A DNA stretch of 64,000 nucleotides. Source: Litomosoides sigmodontis (taxonomy: Eukaryota; Nematoda; Chromadorea; Rhabditida; Onchocercidae). The position numbers were made by a program, and so were the translations under genes. The notes below the pieces were generated by a model that had not been told where the DNA came from, searched no databases, and saw nothing but the letters and a program-made list of their open reading frames with translations. Of this stretch, positions 33,513-46,017 are shown in pieces. Every line of letters starts with the position of its first letter. The first letter of the stretch is position 1. The stretch spans positions 6,595,317-6,659,316 of the forward strand of contig OY718804.1 of the NCBI GenBank assembly GCA_963070105.1. Direction: 5' to 3'.

Positions 33513-34246
33513 GCCATGCATTGCAGTTTGTCACTCTCTTGTTTCATTATTAACTTGTTTTATTTATATAAGTTGCGTTTACATATAATAATCCCCAAAT
33601 AAATATGCCTGCGGAATAATTCGAAGCTAAAGAATAAGCGAGATAGCATTCGGAGTTTTTCTCACAAACTTTTTCACATCTATCTTAAGAGGGGGAAGGA
33701 GGGGAGTTGTATACTGCAACTTTAAAATAGAATTGATTTTGCTTCAAAAGTGAATGAAATTTCCGTAATGCATTTATTTCTATAAAATGACCGAACAGCC
33801 TAGATGCCAACCAGCATAGAATTTGCAAAATCAATAACAGCAAAAGAGGGGCCTTAAAATAAGTAAATACAAGTTTGATAATTATAGAGAAAGCATAGAA
33901 GGGAATTATTTGAGCAGTTAGAGGGGAATTATTTAATGCAAATATCAGGTGAGCCTGAGAGTCTTTCACTTGACAGCATTTATAAAAGACACTCTTGTGT
34001 GCAAGCTGTGTGCTTTATCGGGATAAAATAAATGAACAAGCATGAAAACAAAATGCTGTAAAGCATCAATTTTAACTGTACTGTGAATTTGTGCCATGGT
34101 AGCATTTAATGATTAGCAAAACTTTAGGTATTAAATCTAGTAATTCTCAAGACAGAAACGGCACAAGTGGAAACACAATATCTATATCAGTTTTAACGAT
34201 TTAAAGTTCTGTATGACTCCTTGGAACATTTGACAAAATAAGTCAA
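33513..34246. other. Convergent 3' regions of mago (+) and the SWEET gene (-)
   Basis: Contains the mago polyadenylation signal and otherwise no supportable gene. The minus-strand frame at 33685-33969 is hydrophobic, but has no splice signals or family motif. Confidence 0.45.
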
Positions 34247-35669
34247 TCAGGTAATAGTGATTGCAGCTATCTGTTTATTTCTGGGAAAATAAAGGAACGG
34301 CAATAATTGGATAACCGCGATCACCGATGCAATAGCGTTGGGAACCTGAAATGTACCATTACTAAAAGAGAATTTTAAATGTGGTTGTATAGGACGGAGT
34401 ATTGTATTTGTTAATTAACTCGTTCCATTCAACCCAATGCCTTTCGCGGAATGATTGAGGGAAGAGTTAATTAACTTCGACATATACAATACAGAAAAAA
34501 TTAATTACCTTTATGTAAACATCATCAATAAGAATTCCATACAGTAGCCATTCTGTTGTTACAAGGAGGGTTAGACAACAAAGCGGTAGCGGCATTGTTT
34601 CTGTACAACGCGTACGAAAGACTTCACGCTGCATTTCATGAATTTTAGAATCAATGTTACAGAGAACTTGAAATTTTTTGTCGAATAATGAAATGAAAGA
34701 GGGAGAAGACCTTCATTTTGCTTACCAAAGCTTCCAATGGAGCGGCAACAGTAAGTACATTGAATATCACACAACACATTCCCAGATGTAAACGAATTGT
34801 TTCCGCCGGTAAACCATAATAATGTATATAATAATGTGCACTCATCAAAAATATCATTTCCATAAAAACTAGTCTGATGCAACGGTTCTATAATGGTAAT
34901 TTATATTTAAAACCAATGTTTTTGAACTTCGTCTCCCGCATTGGTTAGTTAGTTAGGTAAGAATTACCAACCTTTGTGGCATATGGTGCCATCATGAAAT
35001 AATAAAAAATATATGACGAATAAAGCAATGCAGCAATTGAATTGACATATATTATAGCCTATAAAACGTAAATCATATTCACTGAGTGAAATTTGTGTGA
35101 CCTAATTAATAAATAAAAAATCGTTCAGATAGTTATAATGATTCGTCTCGTGAGCAGGAAATGTCTCAATGTAAAAAGAAGTTTTAATTTTGAACAAATA
35201 CTTCGTTATGCCTTAAGAGGCCATATTGTAACCACAGCTGTCCGGAGAGCAAGCCTGTATGAAATGGGGCCGAACTGATACCATTTGTTGTCCCTTGAGA
35301 CTGAAACAATTTAATTGCTAAGTAGCCATAAAATCAAATTCCACAATTAAATTCCCTCAACGAATCGAGTTCCCTCTTAGTCTAAACTTTCTGGCGTTTC
35401 CGCATGTAGTAAATAGTTCTCCCTACATTCGGAGGTTGTACTTTCATATTAAAAATCGGTATTGCTTCAACCTGAGCTGTTCGTTTCGTTTAAAAAAGCC
35501 AGTAATGAATCTATGCTAACTCCAAAAGTAACAAGAAACACACCCATATACGCCAACATATCTCCAAACCGGTTAAAAAAAGGCACACTGTTGTTCCGAT
35601 TGCGATAGTGGACAGCCAACTCAAGAACTGGCTCGGAAATGCATCATCGGCATGTGTTGCTGTTGTCAT
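34247..35669 (-). CDS. SWEET (MtN3/saliva) sugar transporter
   Basis: Six exons, 35669-35544, 35300-35202, 35058-34972, 34887-34726, 34628-34509 and 34345-34247, each a multiple of three, join to 230 aa, the normal SWEET length. The first MtN3 repeat begins LSWLSTIAIGTTVCLFLTGL, followed by GISSAPFHTGLLSGQLWLQYG, the typical PF and W..YG pattern. The second repeat contains LHLGMCCVIFNVLTVAAPLE and TETMPLPLCCLTLLVTTEWL, then VPNAIASVIAVIQLLPFLYF. Seven membrane segments are expected. SWEETs are bidirectional uniporters for glucose or sucrose; the substrate here is unknown. The C-terminal tail after the last helix is short. All introns are phase 0, and one holds a large inverted repeat. Confidence 0.93.
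34399..34492. repeat. Imperfect inverted repeat filling a SWEET intron
   Basis: GTTAATTAACTC (34410-34421) pairs with GAGTTAATTAAC (34464-34475), and outer GTATTGTAT (34399-34407) pairs with ATACAATAC (34484-34492). The whole lies within the 163-base last intron of the SWEET gene. It could be a small MITE remnant or a pre-mRNA stem that brings the splice sites together. Confidence 0.7.
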
Positions 35670-36507
35670 TTCAATATTACTCACCTCATTTGACTAATGC
35701 AGTTATAAGTCGCCGTACTGTAAATCATCCAAAACAAAAACTAATTCAGAATGATAAGATGGATATCATAATGAATTGAGAAGTCCATTTCAAACGTAGA
35801 TAAAATCAAAGATAATTTGTCGTTACATTCCGGCAGCCATTTATTCGCTAAGTGTTTGCGCAGTTCCAAAATACATTAGAAATTAAATTTGCCTACCCCA
35901 CCCGTTCTAAAATATTTGAAAAGTTAAAATGAAGAGGCAGCACCCCAACAATATTTTGAAATTTGAAGCTTCGTTTGACATTGGACAGAGGGAGAATAGA
36001 GCGTTAGTAATGCCGCATGTTCAAATATTTATCACTATGCCAACTCTCGATAGAACCAATTTATTGAAGTAATTAAGTTTCGTAGCTGTCCACAGTTGCA
36101 TTACTTACATAAAACAATTTTTTCTGATGCAATGTTACGAAATACAGAAAAAAATTTACTTCATTTCCTTCAAAAAGATGAAATAGTAGGAGCAACCAGA
36201 AAGATGAGTTAGCAAAAAACCGAAAAAACGGTGCAAAGTTCCCACGGTTTCAAATAATGATAGTTTATGCGTTTCAAAAAGTTTACTAGAAATATACATA
36301 CGCTATCAGTTTCGTTATTAGAAGCTACTGTTAAATGTTTTCCCTACAATGGCACAGCATAAAACTTACTCTGCATATTTCATCCGATGGCATATTACAA
36401 CATCTCAAATAAAGTAGCCTTAAACTATGAAAATGATTATACATAACAAACAGAAACAAGCTATAGCAAAGTTGTCACTACAATGCAACGCTCTTAACAA
36501 TGTTTCA
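35670..36507. other. Spacer between TIM17 and the SWEET gene
   Basis: About 840 bases, AT-rich, with no exon-like frame. It holds the SWEET promoter and the TIM17 3' UTR. Confidence 0.45.
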
Positions 36508-37918
36508 TTAGTAAGGCTGAGCTAGTGAAAATGGAACAGCAGAAGCATCTCCAGAAACACTAGAAGTAGAACTGCTTCCAGTGTTTCCATGCTTCTGCTG
36601 TTGTTTTGTATTTAAAATTGTCGGATCTTCCAACTCATGTTGCTGCAGAGCATTCGGATTCAACATCATTCCAGCAAACTTACCCACTGCTAATGATGCC
36701 ACTTCAATCATACCCACTATTACTGCCCCAACGGCTGCTGAACCCACCATTACCTGCAACCAACACAACATATTAAGAAAGTTGGTCGCATGAAAAATGC
36801 CGTAAAACTATCGAAGGTTTATAAACTTATTACAAGACTTGCATACAAGAAATAAAGGCCCGATATAAAAATATTAAACTAAACTACAAATATATTTTTC
36901 AGATTACTTCATACTTTGCTTCTTAATAAAAATAAAGGAATTATCCTGATCCGAAAATAAATGAAACAAGAATAGCTTTTGAAGATTTAAAAATACAAAC
37001 CATAGGACCAGAGCGTACAGCAAGCAGGGCACCAGTAAGCCCACCAGATACAATAGGATTGATCATATCTTCCTGAAACAGTTGCATAAATGATGGAAAG
37101 CAAACGCAAAATATAACCCTAAGAACTTTGAATTATTGGAAAAATTTACTAAAGCTAAGCAAGCAAAATATTTATAAACCTTCTTTCTTATGGCTACTAA
37201 ACTGCAATCGATCGCACTAAATAAACCGCCCCATGCTGCAAACTGTCCACCAACAACCGGTGACCGCGTACGTACCTGCAATCAAATATGACTATGGCAA
37301 AGAAGATTTTTCGGGATGAATCAAGCAGTGACGATTAAACAATGTAGTTTAAAGAAATACCTCACGCATAATGCCAACAAGTTTGTGACCCCATGGAGAA
37401 TTTCTGAAGCCACTGTGAGCGTGAAATAAAGATCCACCAGCTAGACCTAATGAAAATGCACCACCAACATCGTCGCCAATTCTGTAGGGACTAAAAAATG
37501 TGAACTCACTGAACTAAAGTGAATGTTCCACTATTTTTAAGGTGTAACTGAGTGTCTACAACACACAATTACGTACACCGCAAAACACATTACACCTCTG
37601 TCGCATTCAACTACAATCAAAGTTTCTAATGAAAGCACCGATTTGACACAAAACATAAATGAGAGTATGCATGCTTGATGTAGTTGTAGCGAAATAATGC
37701 AGGATAACGGAATGTGATCAATTATCATATGCAACATTTGCATTTAATACCAGAAAACAAACTACAAGTGATATGGAGTAGTTACTTACTGCATTAAGCA
37801 TTTGAAAGCAGTGGATGTAAGCCGTAGTTGGCTAGCAAGAAAAAGACAACGCTTAATTATTCAATGTGAAAGGCAACATAATAGAAAAGCTTGCTTACCA
37901 CGGTTCACGATCATCCAT
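36508..37918 (-). CDS. TIM17, mitochondrial inner-membrane translocase subunit
   Basis: Five exons, 37918-37899, 37490-37361, 37275-37180, 37072-37001 and 36753-36508, join in phase to 187 aa (family about 165-185). The N-terminus [19 protein letters not shown] carries the conserved REPCP motif, created across the first splice junction, and the negatively charged start needed for channel gating. [12 protein letters not shown], then [20 protein letters not shown] and [20 protein letters not shown] follow the four-helix TIM17 fold with its glycine-zipper steps. TIM17 forms the TIM23 translocase core that moves presequence proteins into the matrix. The C-terminal tail after the last helix is longer than in vertebrates and Ser/Gln-rich. 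The start was chosen by homology; the frame stays open upstream, so a longer start cannot be excluded. I do not assign which worm paralogue it is. Confidence 0.94.
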
Positions 37919-38816
37919 TCGATCAAGCAAAAACTCCGACTGATTACTTGCAATAAATAATTCAGTATACCATACAAGTGTTACCTGAAATGGAACTCGT
38001 TAACCGAGAACCATCACACCTCACTCCCCTACAAATCACGAAAAAAACCCTCCACAAACCAGCTGTTGTGAGCCTTAAATGTATCACAACGCCCGTTAAA
38101 AAGAAGCTTGTGAGGTGTGGAGGGATTTTGAATTTTTGTAGGAATTAGGAAATGTTATTTACGAATATTCAAAGACGCTTTTACATCTCTGTGTTTCGCT
38201 CACTCAGAGAGGTTTTATGTGTATGTTTTCACTTAGCACAGTTTTTACGTTTGCTAAGTTGCTTTCTGATTTACTTTGTTTTATTGTGTTGCAGAAAATG
38301 TGAAAAAAGTGAGCTGCGAAGATGATGAGAATCGTCTTGTAGACAGCAACTGATAGCTTCCTGTATATATTATCATTATTATGCATTTACTACCTTCTAT
38401 ATACATAAAATAATTAATATATGTTCACGTATTGATTGCTTGAATAACTGCTACTATCTTTTATTTTCACAAAAAAAAGGGAGTTTCATTGCATCATTCT
38501 GTTTCATATCTGTTGCAATTATTAGTCACTTCACAGATTCGTTTTCTTTATCGTCGTTTGGACTGCAAATTGTGACATTTGAAGATTGCTGACAAATTCC
38601 AATACAGCCAAACAATCATCCTACTTAATTGTATGCCATTTACACAGAAATGGAGGACAATTCTTGTTGAGTGTTGTGTAATTTTTCTTTTTCAGGTGTA
38701 TTTCTTGTCAAATTAGACGCATCGGTGAAGTACTGCATAAACTTTTAGGACTTTCCCTTGAACACAGACCAAAAGCATCTAACTTAAAGCAGAAGTGTTA
38801 TTAGAATTCGTCTAGC
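37919..38816. other. Spacer between clpX and TIM17
   Basis: About 900 bases without a supportable gene. It includes the TIM17 promoter side, with a TTTCAG about 65 bases upstream of its ATG that could be a trans-splice site, and the clpX 3' UTR. Confidence 0.45.
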
Positions 38817-41800
38817 CTACTTGATTCTTATAAGTTCGTGCTTCCGAACATTAGAATTCACAATATTCGCATTTTCCATCGTATAATAACGGCATTTGCC
38901 TCTGACAACGTCAGCATCAATAACCAGTTTATGAATATCCGTACCGGGTAAATCGTACTTTGCATCCAATAAAACTTTTTCGGTTATTGACCTGGAAAGA
39001 AAGCGAAATTGAAATTACAGCTAGGTCTTTCTTATAATTACTAGACACACTGTGTAAGAATGTACGGGAATAAATATGTTGGTGAACTGATGTTTAAATT
39101 TTTTCTTGGAGTCGTAAGCATGTAAACAAAGATCCGGTGCTACACTTTCTATTTTATAAAATAAGAATGATACACGCAAACAACGTAGCGTTTTGTCCAT
39201 TAGTGTTGTATTTTTAAGGACAGAAGTGCTATTTTTGTCATGCCATTCACATTCCGCTCTTTCGATATATTCGGATAAGCAACCTAAGTGCTCGTGCTCC
39301 GGTTCCCTTTTGTGCCGCACTGCGGGCGATTTCTTTCAGGGCGCAGTCGGTAAAGCACAACTGTATATCGTCAAGCAGGAACTGTTTTTCGGCTTGTGAA
39401 ACGATCGAACGTTTTGGCTCTTTCATTATTCGAACGAGTAACTCTTCCGTCAGACCAGTAAACGGAACGAGCACGGGAAAACGTCCTATTAGTTCGGGCA
39501 CCATACCAAATCTGGAATCATCATTTTTTATTTTACTCAGCTTCCATACTGTAAGAAAGTGTAGGTAAGCCGAAATTGAGAGAATACGGATTGTATTTAC
39601 TTTATCAGATCCGTGTGGTCCACTTGTCTTAACAAATCATCTCTTTCTTTGCTTATTTTCGTTCCATCCTATAATAAAACACATTGTGCATTACTTATTC
39701 GAGAACAAAAAACGAAGCGATGTTTCTATTTTTTTTGTTTTGGGGCTTCAAAAACAGTCAACAATTCAAACCTTTTCTGCTAGGTGGTCGTAACATAACT
39801 CTCTATCACTACCAAATCCAACTAGTTTCTTGTGCAAACGTTGGCTTACAATTCGATCCAAATTATTAAATGCTCCAGAAGCAATAAATAATATATTCGT
39901 AGTATCCACATCAACCTGGAAAAAGTGGTGATGGGAGAAGAGGAAGGAACAAAAAACTCCCCCAGCCTGTGAACAACACCTATACGAGCGAGCATAGTTA
40001 TCAGAGCTCCCAGCCGCTTGGGCAATGTGCTTTTGCAAACGTTTGGAGATATGGGGAATCGAACCCCAGCCCTCTCCCATGCTAAGGGAGCGCTCTACCC
40101 CTGAGCTATATCCCCGCGCAATAAGATTGCACGAATTCTTACATATTTTGCCGAAATATGGTAGTATGTGTTTTAATTGCAGTAATGCTGTCCGTTACTA
40201 AAGGCCCCCCATTAGTGTACTTGCATTGATATGGTGCGGGACAGTGTGTGTCATCTACTTGTTTTGCCTGTCCGACGACAGCTCCTCTTTGGAAGGCAAC
40301 TGCTTGCTAGACATCGCTAGAAACTTTTCATACATACGAGCAAGCTCTTGTCGTTTCAGCGCGTCACGGAGCACACGTTTTCGATAAAGAATTTCGGTGA
40401 TCCAATTTCACTTCGCCTACCCTGTCCTACTTCACCTTTCCACCAGTCAACCCAATTTCTTCTATTTTTATTGTATGCCTCTCTACTCACTGACTGACGG
40501 CTAGAGAACTGGAACTTCGATGACTGTGACTGCAGAAGAATAATAAAATGACAGAAGCTTGTATTCTGTTAGAAAGTGAAGCATTTTCAGGACAGCGATA
40601 GTTTGACTACTAAATAGCATACCAAACATACCCGTGTTCCATTAGATCCGGGTAGTTTAACTTTCACTACGGTACCTTCTACCAATTTCAGAAATGCTTG
40701 TTGTACACCCCGACCACCAACGTCTCGAAATGAGCGTGATTCGAAATCGATCGAACCACTAATTTTGTCGAATTCATCCAGAAAAACGATGCCTCTCTGG
40801 ATTATGAAACAGTCTCTTACATTTGAATATTGAATTTGTTGCAAAAAATTTGAAAGAGTAAAAACGAAGGAATAACATCGCTGACCTATTCTCCGAACAA
40901 GCTGTAATTATTCACTTTCTCAACAATTTTAAGTCTCTCATGGTAGTTTTGTAGAATTTCTACGTAAGACGGGCAACTAGAAGAAAAATTAGTATTTTCA
41001 CCTGCGCGGCATCAGTATCGCCATCTGCGTTGGCAAGAAGCTTTTGGATGACCTGTAATTGGACTTTTCAGCTTAAGCAATATAAGTGCAAAATTATGTG
41101 TGGAATGGAATTACAGCCAATGAACACATGCTAGCACAGCTTGTTAGACTTTCACAGTAATTATTACCTAGAAACCAAAACCCACTTGAATTAATCAATC
41201 ACTCGATGCAATGATCTATTGACAGCGGTAAGATGACGTGCTGCATAGTGGGTGAGGAAGCTTAGGTCGATGGTGTATTAATTGTAAGTGTGTAAACTGT
41301 TATTTGACTTAGCTAACTTCCAACTACAACAGTTCTCACAAGTTTCTTTGCAAAGGATCGATCAGTGATTCCTTTCTCAATCATTGCACGAGTTGATAGA
41401 ATTAGCCTCACAAAGGTTTCAGGAACGAACCGTATCAACATCATCTCCAACATATCCAGATTGGGTGAGCAATGTGCAATCGCACATTGCTATCGGTACG
41501 TCCAATATGTTGGCCAAAATTTGTGTCAAGTAAGTTTTTCCAACACCAGATGGCCCCATTAGAATTATATTTGATTTACCTAAGTTATTGTCCTGAAAAA
41601 TAAGATGAATAATTCTGATAGACAGCTAAAACTAATTCAAACACCCATATTTTATAGTTTAAGATAGGCATTTCTAACTTCTGACAGATAATTTCTCCTA
41701 TTTGACTTAGCTAATTTTTAATTGATGTGAAGAAAGACTGTCCTCATGAAGATTTTATTCTTCATCTTCATGAAGAATAACGTATTGCCAATCAAAAAAG

Positions 41801-43195
41801 GTGTGCAAGTTAGACTACCTTGTCCATTTCCATTAATGCTTGAACTGACTTCTTGCTAAAATTAATCTTATTCTTAGGTTTTCGTATCTCACTCCTGAAA
41901 TACGTATTAATGCGTATAAGAAAACGGCAGTTCTAAAATAAAACTTAAGAAAACTTCAGACTAAATAAATTTAAGTAAAGTTTTTCAAGTGTAGAAACGA
42001 AAGTAAAAAGAATTACTAAATTGAAATTCCAACGATAAGGTTAATTTAAAACAATTGCATTCAGTTATTTTTGTTCAGGCTTATTTGCAAATATTCTTTA
42101 ATCTAAAAAGCCTACGGACGATTGATCACTCAGGAACGGTAGAAAATGTTAATATCGCTACCTACTTCTCACTTATGTCCACTATACTTCTCACTTATGT
42201 CCACTATTTTCTCAACCTCACAGGATGTTGTTCGTCAAATGGAATTACACGGGTAGTTTTAGTTTACATGTGACCACGGCTGACGGTGCGGACTCCGTAT
42301 AAAACAAAAGACGTGTAACTGCTCATATTAAATTAGCGTTGCTCCTTTTATCCTTCGAATAAAAAGTGATGCACTGCTGCATCACTTTTTACGTTTTTCA
42401 CAAGCCTTGATTTACTAGATCTTATAGTCGGACACACTGTATACATCACGACTATACTGTAATTGTTTCGCGTTAAACTTTCGAATGCATGCTGGAAAAA
42501 AAATGAAATATTCACCCTTTTTGCAAAATTTTCTTTAAAATAATGTTTTCATCGGTTAGTGAAAGGTCAGACATTTGTTTCGGGTATATTAGAGACTGTT
42601 GATTCTGAAATGAAACAAATATTTTGAAGAATTCTGCACTCACACAATTGTTCGGGAATTATTTACTCAATTCGATTTAGTTCATTTAAAGAAATTTAAA
42701 GAAGACTAGCAGTAATCGTCACTACTAAATTAGCCATTATTATATCTAACTAAAGACATTTTACTGGCATCAGTGCAAGTTAAATAGAACTTTAAGTTCA
42801 GTGCGTAATGGTGAATTATGTAGTCAATTACAGATGAGTTGGTACACTGATGTCACATAGTTAGAGTGATAGATAGATCAGATATGCTGCAGTCGCTTCT
42901 AAACAATTAAATTCTCATCAAAATGCGTGAATTTCCTCTAGAAGTAACGAAATGAAAAATGAAATACGTGAGATTCCTTTTCCTTCAGAGTTTCGTTGTA
43001 TGCGAAACGCTTGTAATGTTGATAGACACCAACGGCAAGAGTCTTCTTGGCGTATTCTTGTCCAACAACAAATTGATCCAGGTAATTGGTAATTTCTTTA
43101 GGATAAGGGACACGTTTATATGGCAATGATTTGGCCGAGGATGCTTGTAACATCGATGAAAATTTTCGGTCGGTCGCTGAATGCGCTACTTTCGC
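38817..43195 (-). CDS. Mitochondrial ClpX, AAA+ unfoldase (5' exon unresolved)
   Basis: Ten exons join in phase to 461 residues: 43195-42968, 42604-42516, 41894-41819, 41592-41431, 41052-41002, 40796-40632, 39915-39772, 39668-39601, 39511-39284 and 38991-38817. The model starts inside the N-terminal part ([20 protein letters not shown], the ClpX entry motif). Walker A is GPSGVGKT, the pore region includes SGYVGDD, Walker B is [11 protein letters not shown], and the sensor-2 region is [18 protein letters not shown]. ClpX unfolds matrix proteins and feeds them to ClpP, and also activates ALA synthase (known of the family). I see no Cys4 zinc-binding domain, and the targeting peptide must lie further upstream, perhaps in the exon-like stretch at about 43790-43888. 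The 716-base intron 39916-40631 holds a tRNA gene; another intron holds a perfect hairpin. Confidence 0.93.
40045..40115 (-). tRNA. tRNA-Ala (anticodon AGC)
   Basis: The minus strand reads GGGGATATAGCTCAGGGGTA onward and folds as a full cloverleaf. The acceptor stem GGGGATA pairs with TATCTCC, with one G-U pair. The D arm carries TAGCTCAGGGGTAGAGC, the anticodon stem CTCCC/GGGAG encloses loop TTAGCAT (anticodon AGC), and the T arm has GGTTCGATTCC. The A and B boxes are intact, so it looks functional. No intron. It lies inside a clpX intron on the same strand. Confidence 0.95.
42163..42206. repeat. 22-bp tandem duplication
   Basis: TACTTCTCACTTATGTCCAC plus TA is repeated exactly twice, back to back, inside a clpX intron. 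Confidence 0.9.
42361..42390. repeat. Perfect 13-bp inverted repeat with 4-base loop
   Basis: AAAAAGTGATGCA, loop CTGC, then the exact complement TGCATCACTTTTT. It lies in the clpX intron between exons ending at 42516 and starting at 41894. It is too short for a miRNA precursor, but would form a stable stem in the pre-mRNA. Confidence 0.9.
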
Positions 43196-45091
43196 CTGAT
43201 GTTAACGAAATTCGCAATTTATGAAAAATAAATATTACAGAAGTTTACTTAGCCCATTTCTTTTTAATTATCCACAAAGGTATGAAGCTTTGAGAAGAAG
43301 CAGAATCAATTTATGAGCTTTTTTTATGCACACCTTTGGTCCCGTTTTTCATATGCCCTAATTAATTTCCTGATAAATTTATGAGTAATTTATGAATTAC
43401 TACCAGAAATTTATGACAACTGTGTTTTGCATTGACTTGTGAGAATAACTTCGACGGAACATTCCTGCTACTTTTAATTGATTTGCTATATTTCTCCCGA
43501 ATATTTAGCCATGTTTTAAGCATATTACCAGTCATCCTTCGCTTATCATTATAATTTTGATTCGTACCTCGAAATGAACTTTTGACAGACTGAATTCAGA
43601 TGCCGATGAAGTATTGAATATATGATGTTTAAACGGAATATTTTACTTATAACCCAAAGACACACCAATCGAGTAGATGCAAATCAAAAAACTACGGATC
43701 AGTTTCCAAAGGCGGGTAAATGAACTTATTCTCACTAATTTTCGACAACGTAGGTAGTATGATTGCACTTGTCAAGGAATACACAACCACTCTCTGGAAA
43801 ATATCGGTATGAATAACACCGCAATGCATAATTTTCCCGTTATTTAGCTGTATTGCAAAATAATACTTAATACCAAGATTTCCACCTGAAAAAAATGAGC
43901 CTAATTCGGACAAACTTGCGCTTCCCTGGTAAATCTTTTTTCTGACATTTACTGATGACCCAACGCTTATCCTTTCTCCATCAGATCAATCAAAAAATCC
44001 AATTTTTTAAGACGACTTCGAAGAAGTGAATCACGTTTTCAGCTGAACTTTGACCCTTGTTAAACCAAAATCAAGCATTTAATATCCCTCACAATACAAG
44101 ACAGTTCCCCTCAATTGTACATATCTCACTTGTCCAATACATCATGAAACACCGCACCAGATTGCCAAAATGCATCACGAACTCCCTTTGTTACTATTAT
44201 TCAACGAAATCGCACAGTTCCAAAATTTTTAGCAATAAGCAAGCAAAACCCAACTCGAGAACAGCTAAAATTTGACTTCAGTATGTTTTTTGTTTCTAAT
44301 ATACAAGTAAATTAAAGCTACAAATCAGCGACCCACTGCTATGTGAAAAACCCAAACATCACTCCTGAGTAACAATGAGGCTCATTCATCAACCTGCAGA
44401 ACCAGCAATGTACCACAATCACCATCTAAAAATTATACATTCCTCCTCCACCCCTGATGTTTAACTTGATGAGAGAGCTCTTTTTATTTCTAAATACTGT
44501 CCAGATCGTAATTGCAAGCATGCAACTGTAGAACTTGACTCTTTCATTTGAAAAACCTGCGTTATTTAAGACAAAACATTCTACATAATCATTTAATAAA
44601 AGTGGAAAAAGTTATAGCAATTCCACAACATTACTCTTTCTATCCATACTACCTTCCTCCAAACAAAAGCTACTGCAAACGCCACCGAACAATTTAGTGT
44701 GAATCCAAAGAATTGAGAAAGCTTTATGCGCAGAATAGAATTAAGCGAACGGTTTGTGGAACCATTATATCACGTAGATTTGGAGCAAATATGTAGGAGG
44801 CATTTGGATGCCACTGTTTACGAAAATTATAAATCCAAATGCTTTTCACCTGCTATGCATTTCACCATATCTTCATGTTTCATTTGTTCAAAATCCACAC
44901 CATCGTTACCTGAAAAAAACCCTACCCTTCCCAAAAAAAATTGCACACCTCAGCGTAGTGGACATAGCAGTGCTAAAAAAGACTGTCTGTCCATATGTAA
45001 CACTTTACTCACTTCCAAACTCTGAATAGAAACGCTTAGCCTTGGGTCCTGGGTAAGCCTAATCCCAAAACTTGCGCACGACTCATCTTAC
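43196..45091. other. Mostly unassigned; one exon-like stretch near 43790-43888
   Basis: On the minus strand, after a TTTTTTTCAG acceptor near 43889, an open stretch encodes GGNLGIKYYFAIQLNNGKIM and then HCGVIHTDIFQRV before a GTTGTG donor. It could be a 5' exon of clpX or a 3' exon of the gene represented by the exon at 45092-45443. I could not join it to either. Confidence 0.35.
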
Positions 45092-45443
45092 GTCAACCCA
45101 AGTGTCAATAAAACTTATCGGGGCCCACAAATATAAATCGTTCCGAGAACGTTCGAGTCGAAAGCCTATCGTTTCGCTGCCAAACATTCCCATAGTGCGT
45201 TGCACAAACACTGCATATAAATCCGGGATCGGGGATGCGGGAGAAGTTGACGCACTCGTTGGTGTACTAATCGAGGCCATTCCCTCCACATTGTTTTTTG
45301 ATGTAAAGTCCCAGAAATTTGTTTGACAGAGGCGTAAGTTTGGCGTCGCATTTAACGCATTCTGTTGGTTTGGTTGAATAGAATGTAGTGGTCGTTGATT
45401 ATCCCTATCAATATCCTCACATAAACAGTTTGCTGAGGCGTCA
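45092..45443 (-). CDS. Orphan exon of an uncharacterised gene
   Basis: A 352-base open stretch bounded by TTTTTTCAG at 45444 and a GTAAGA donor after 45092. It encodes about 117 residues: an Asn/Gln/Cys-containing start (DASANCLCEDIDRDNQR), a Ser/Thr/Pro-rich linker, and a more ordered end (DLYAVFVQRTMGMFGSETIG, then DLYLWAPISFIDTWVD). Splice signals and composition look genuine. I do not recognise the family and found neither start nor stop. It lies between clpX and the first SR gene on the same strand. Confidence 0.45.
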
Positions 45444-46017
45444 CTGAAAAAACAAAAATAGAATCACTGCCAGCAAAATGGATGCTACGAATAATGTAAG
45501 GAAGAAACACAAAAATTTATTAAATACTGGACGCGTCTCAATTCTAAAGTGGATAGCAAGCACGTGAATTCAGATACAGTGCATCACTGAAAAATAAACT
45601 CTCTTCTTGAATAAATGAATACGCGTAATAATGAGATTACTGTAAACAATCCAACGGAAAATCAATAAGTTGTACCAAAAAAGATTTTGTCTTTTTCAGA
45701 GACAATCAGGACACTCTCATACTCTGACCATACCTTAAAGCAATAAGTAGCTATTACTATATCAAACACACTAAAGAATCACAATCCTATACTTCCAATC
45801 TCCTCTGCCTGACACTAAAAATTTCACGGCATTTATAAGCTTTACACTGTAATCACAGCAGGAATCAATAGCAGGACAGATCCTCTCTTCAAAATACGGA
45901 AGTGTCAGTTGAAACCTTCAAAAGAGCGCAATAAAAACGATTATTGAGAAGGCAACAATTAATAATTGAAATTCCCAAATAACAACGATAAAAAAATCTT
46001 CGATGATCCATACATCT

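Noticed and set aside
44726..45025. + strand frame starting MRRIELSERFVEPLYHVDLE
   Set aside because: The first 35 residues look protein-like, but the rest is Ser/Lys/Pro noise, no donor follows the good part, and the opposite strand is also open there. Left unassigned.
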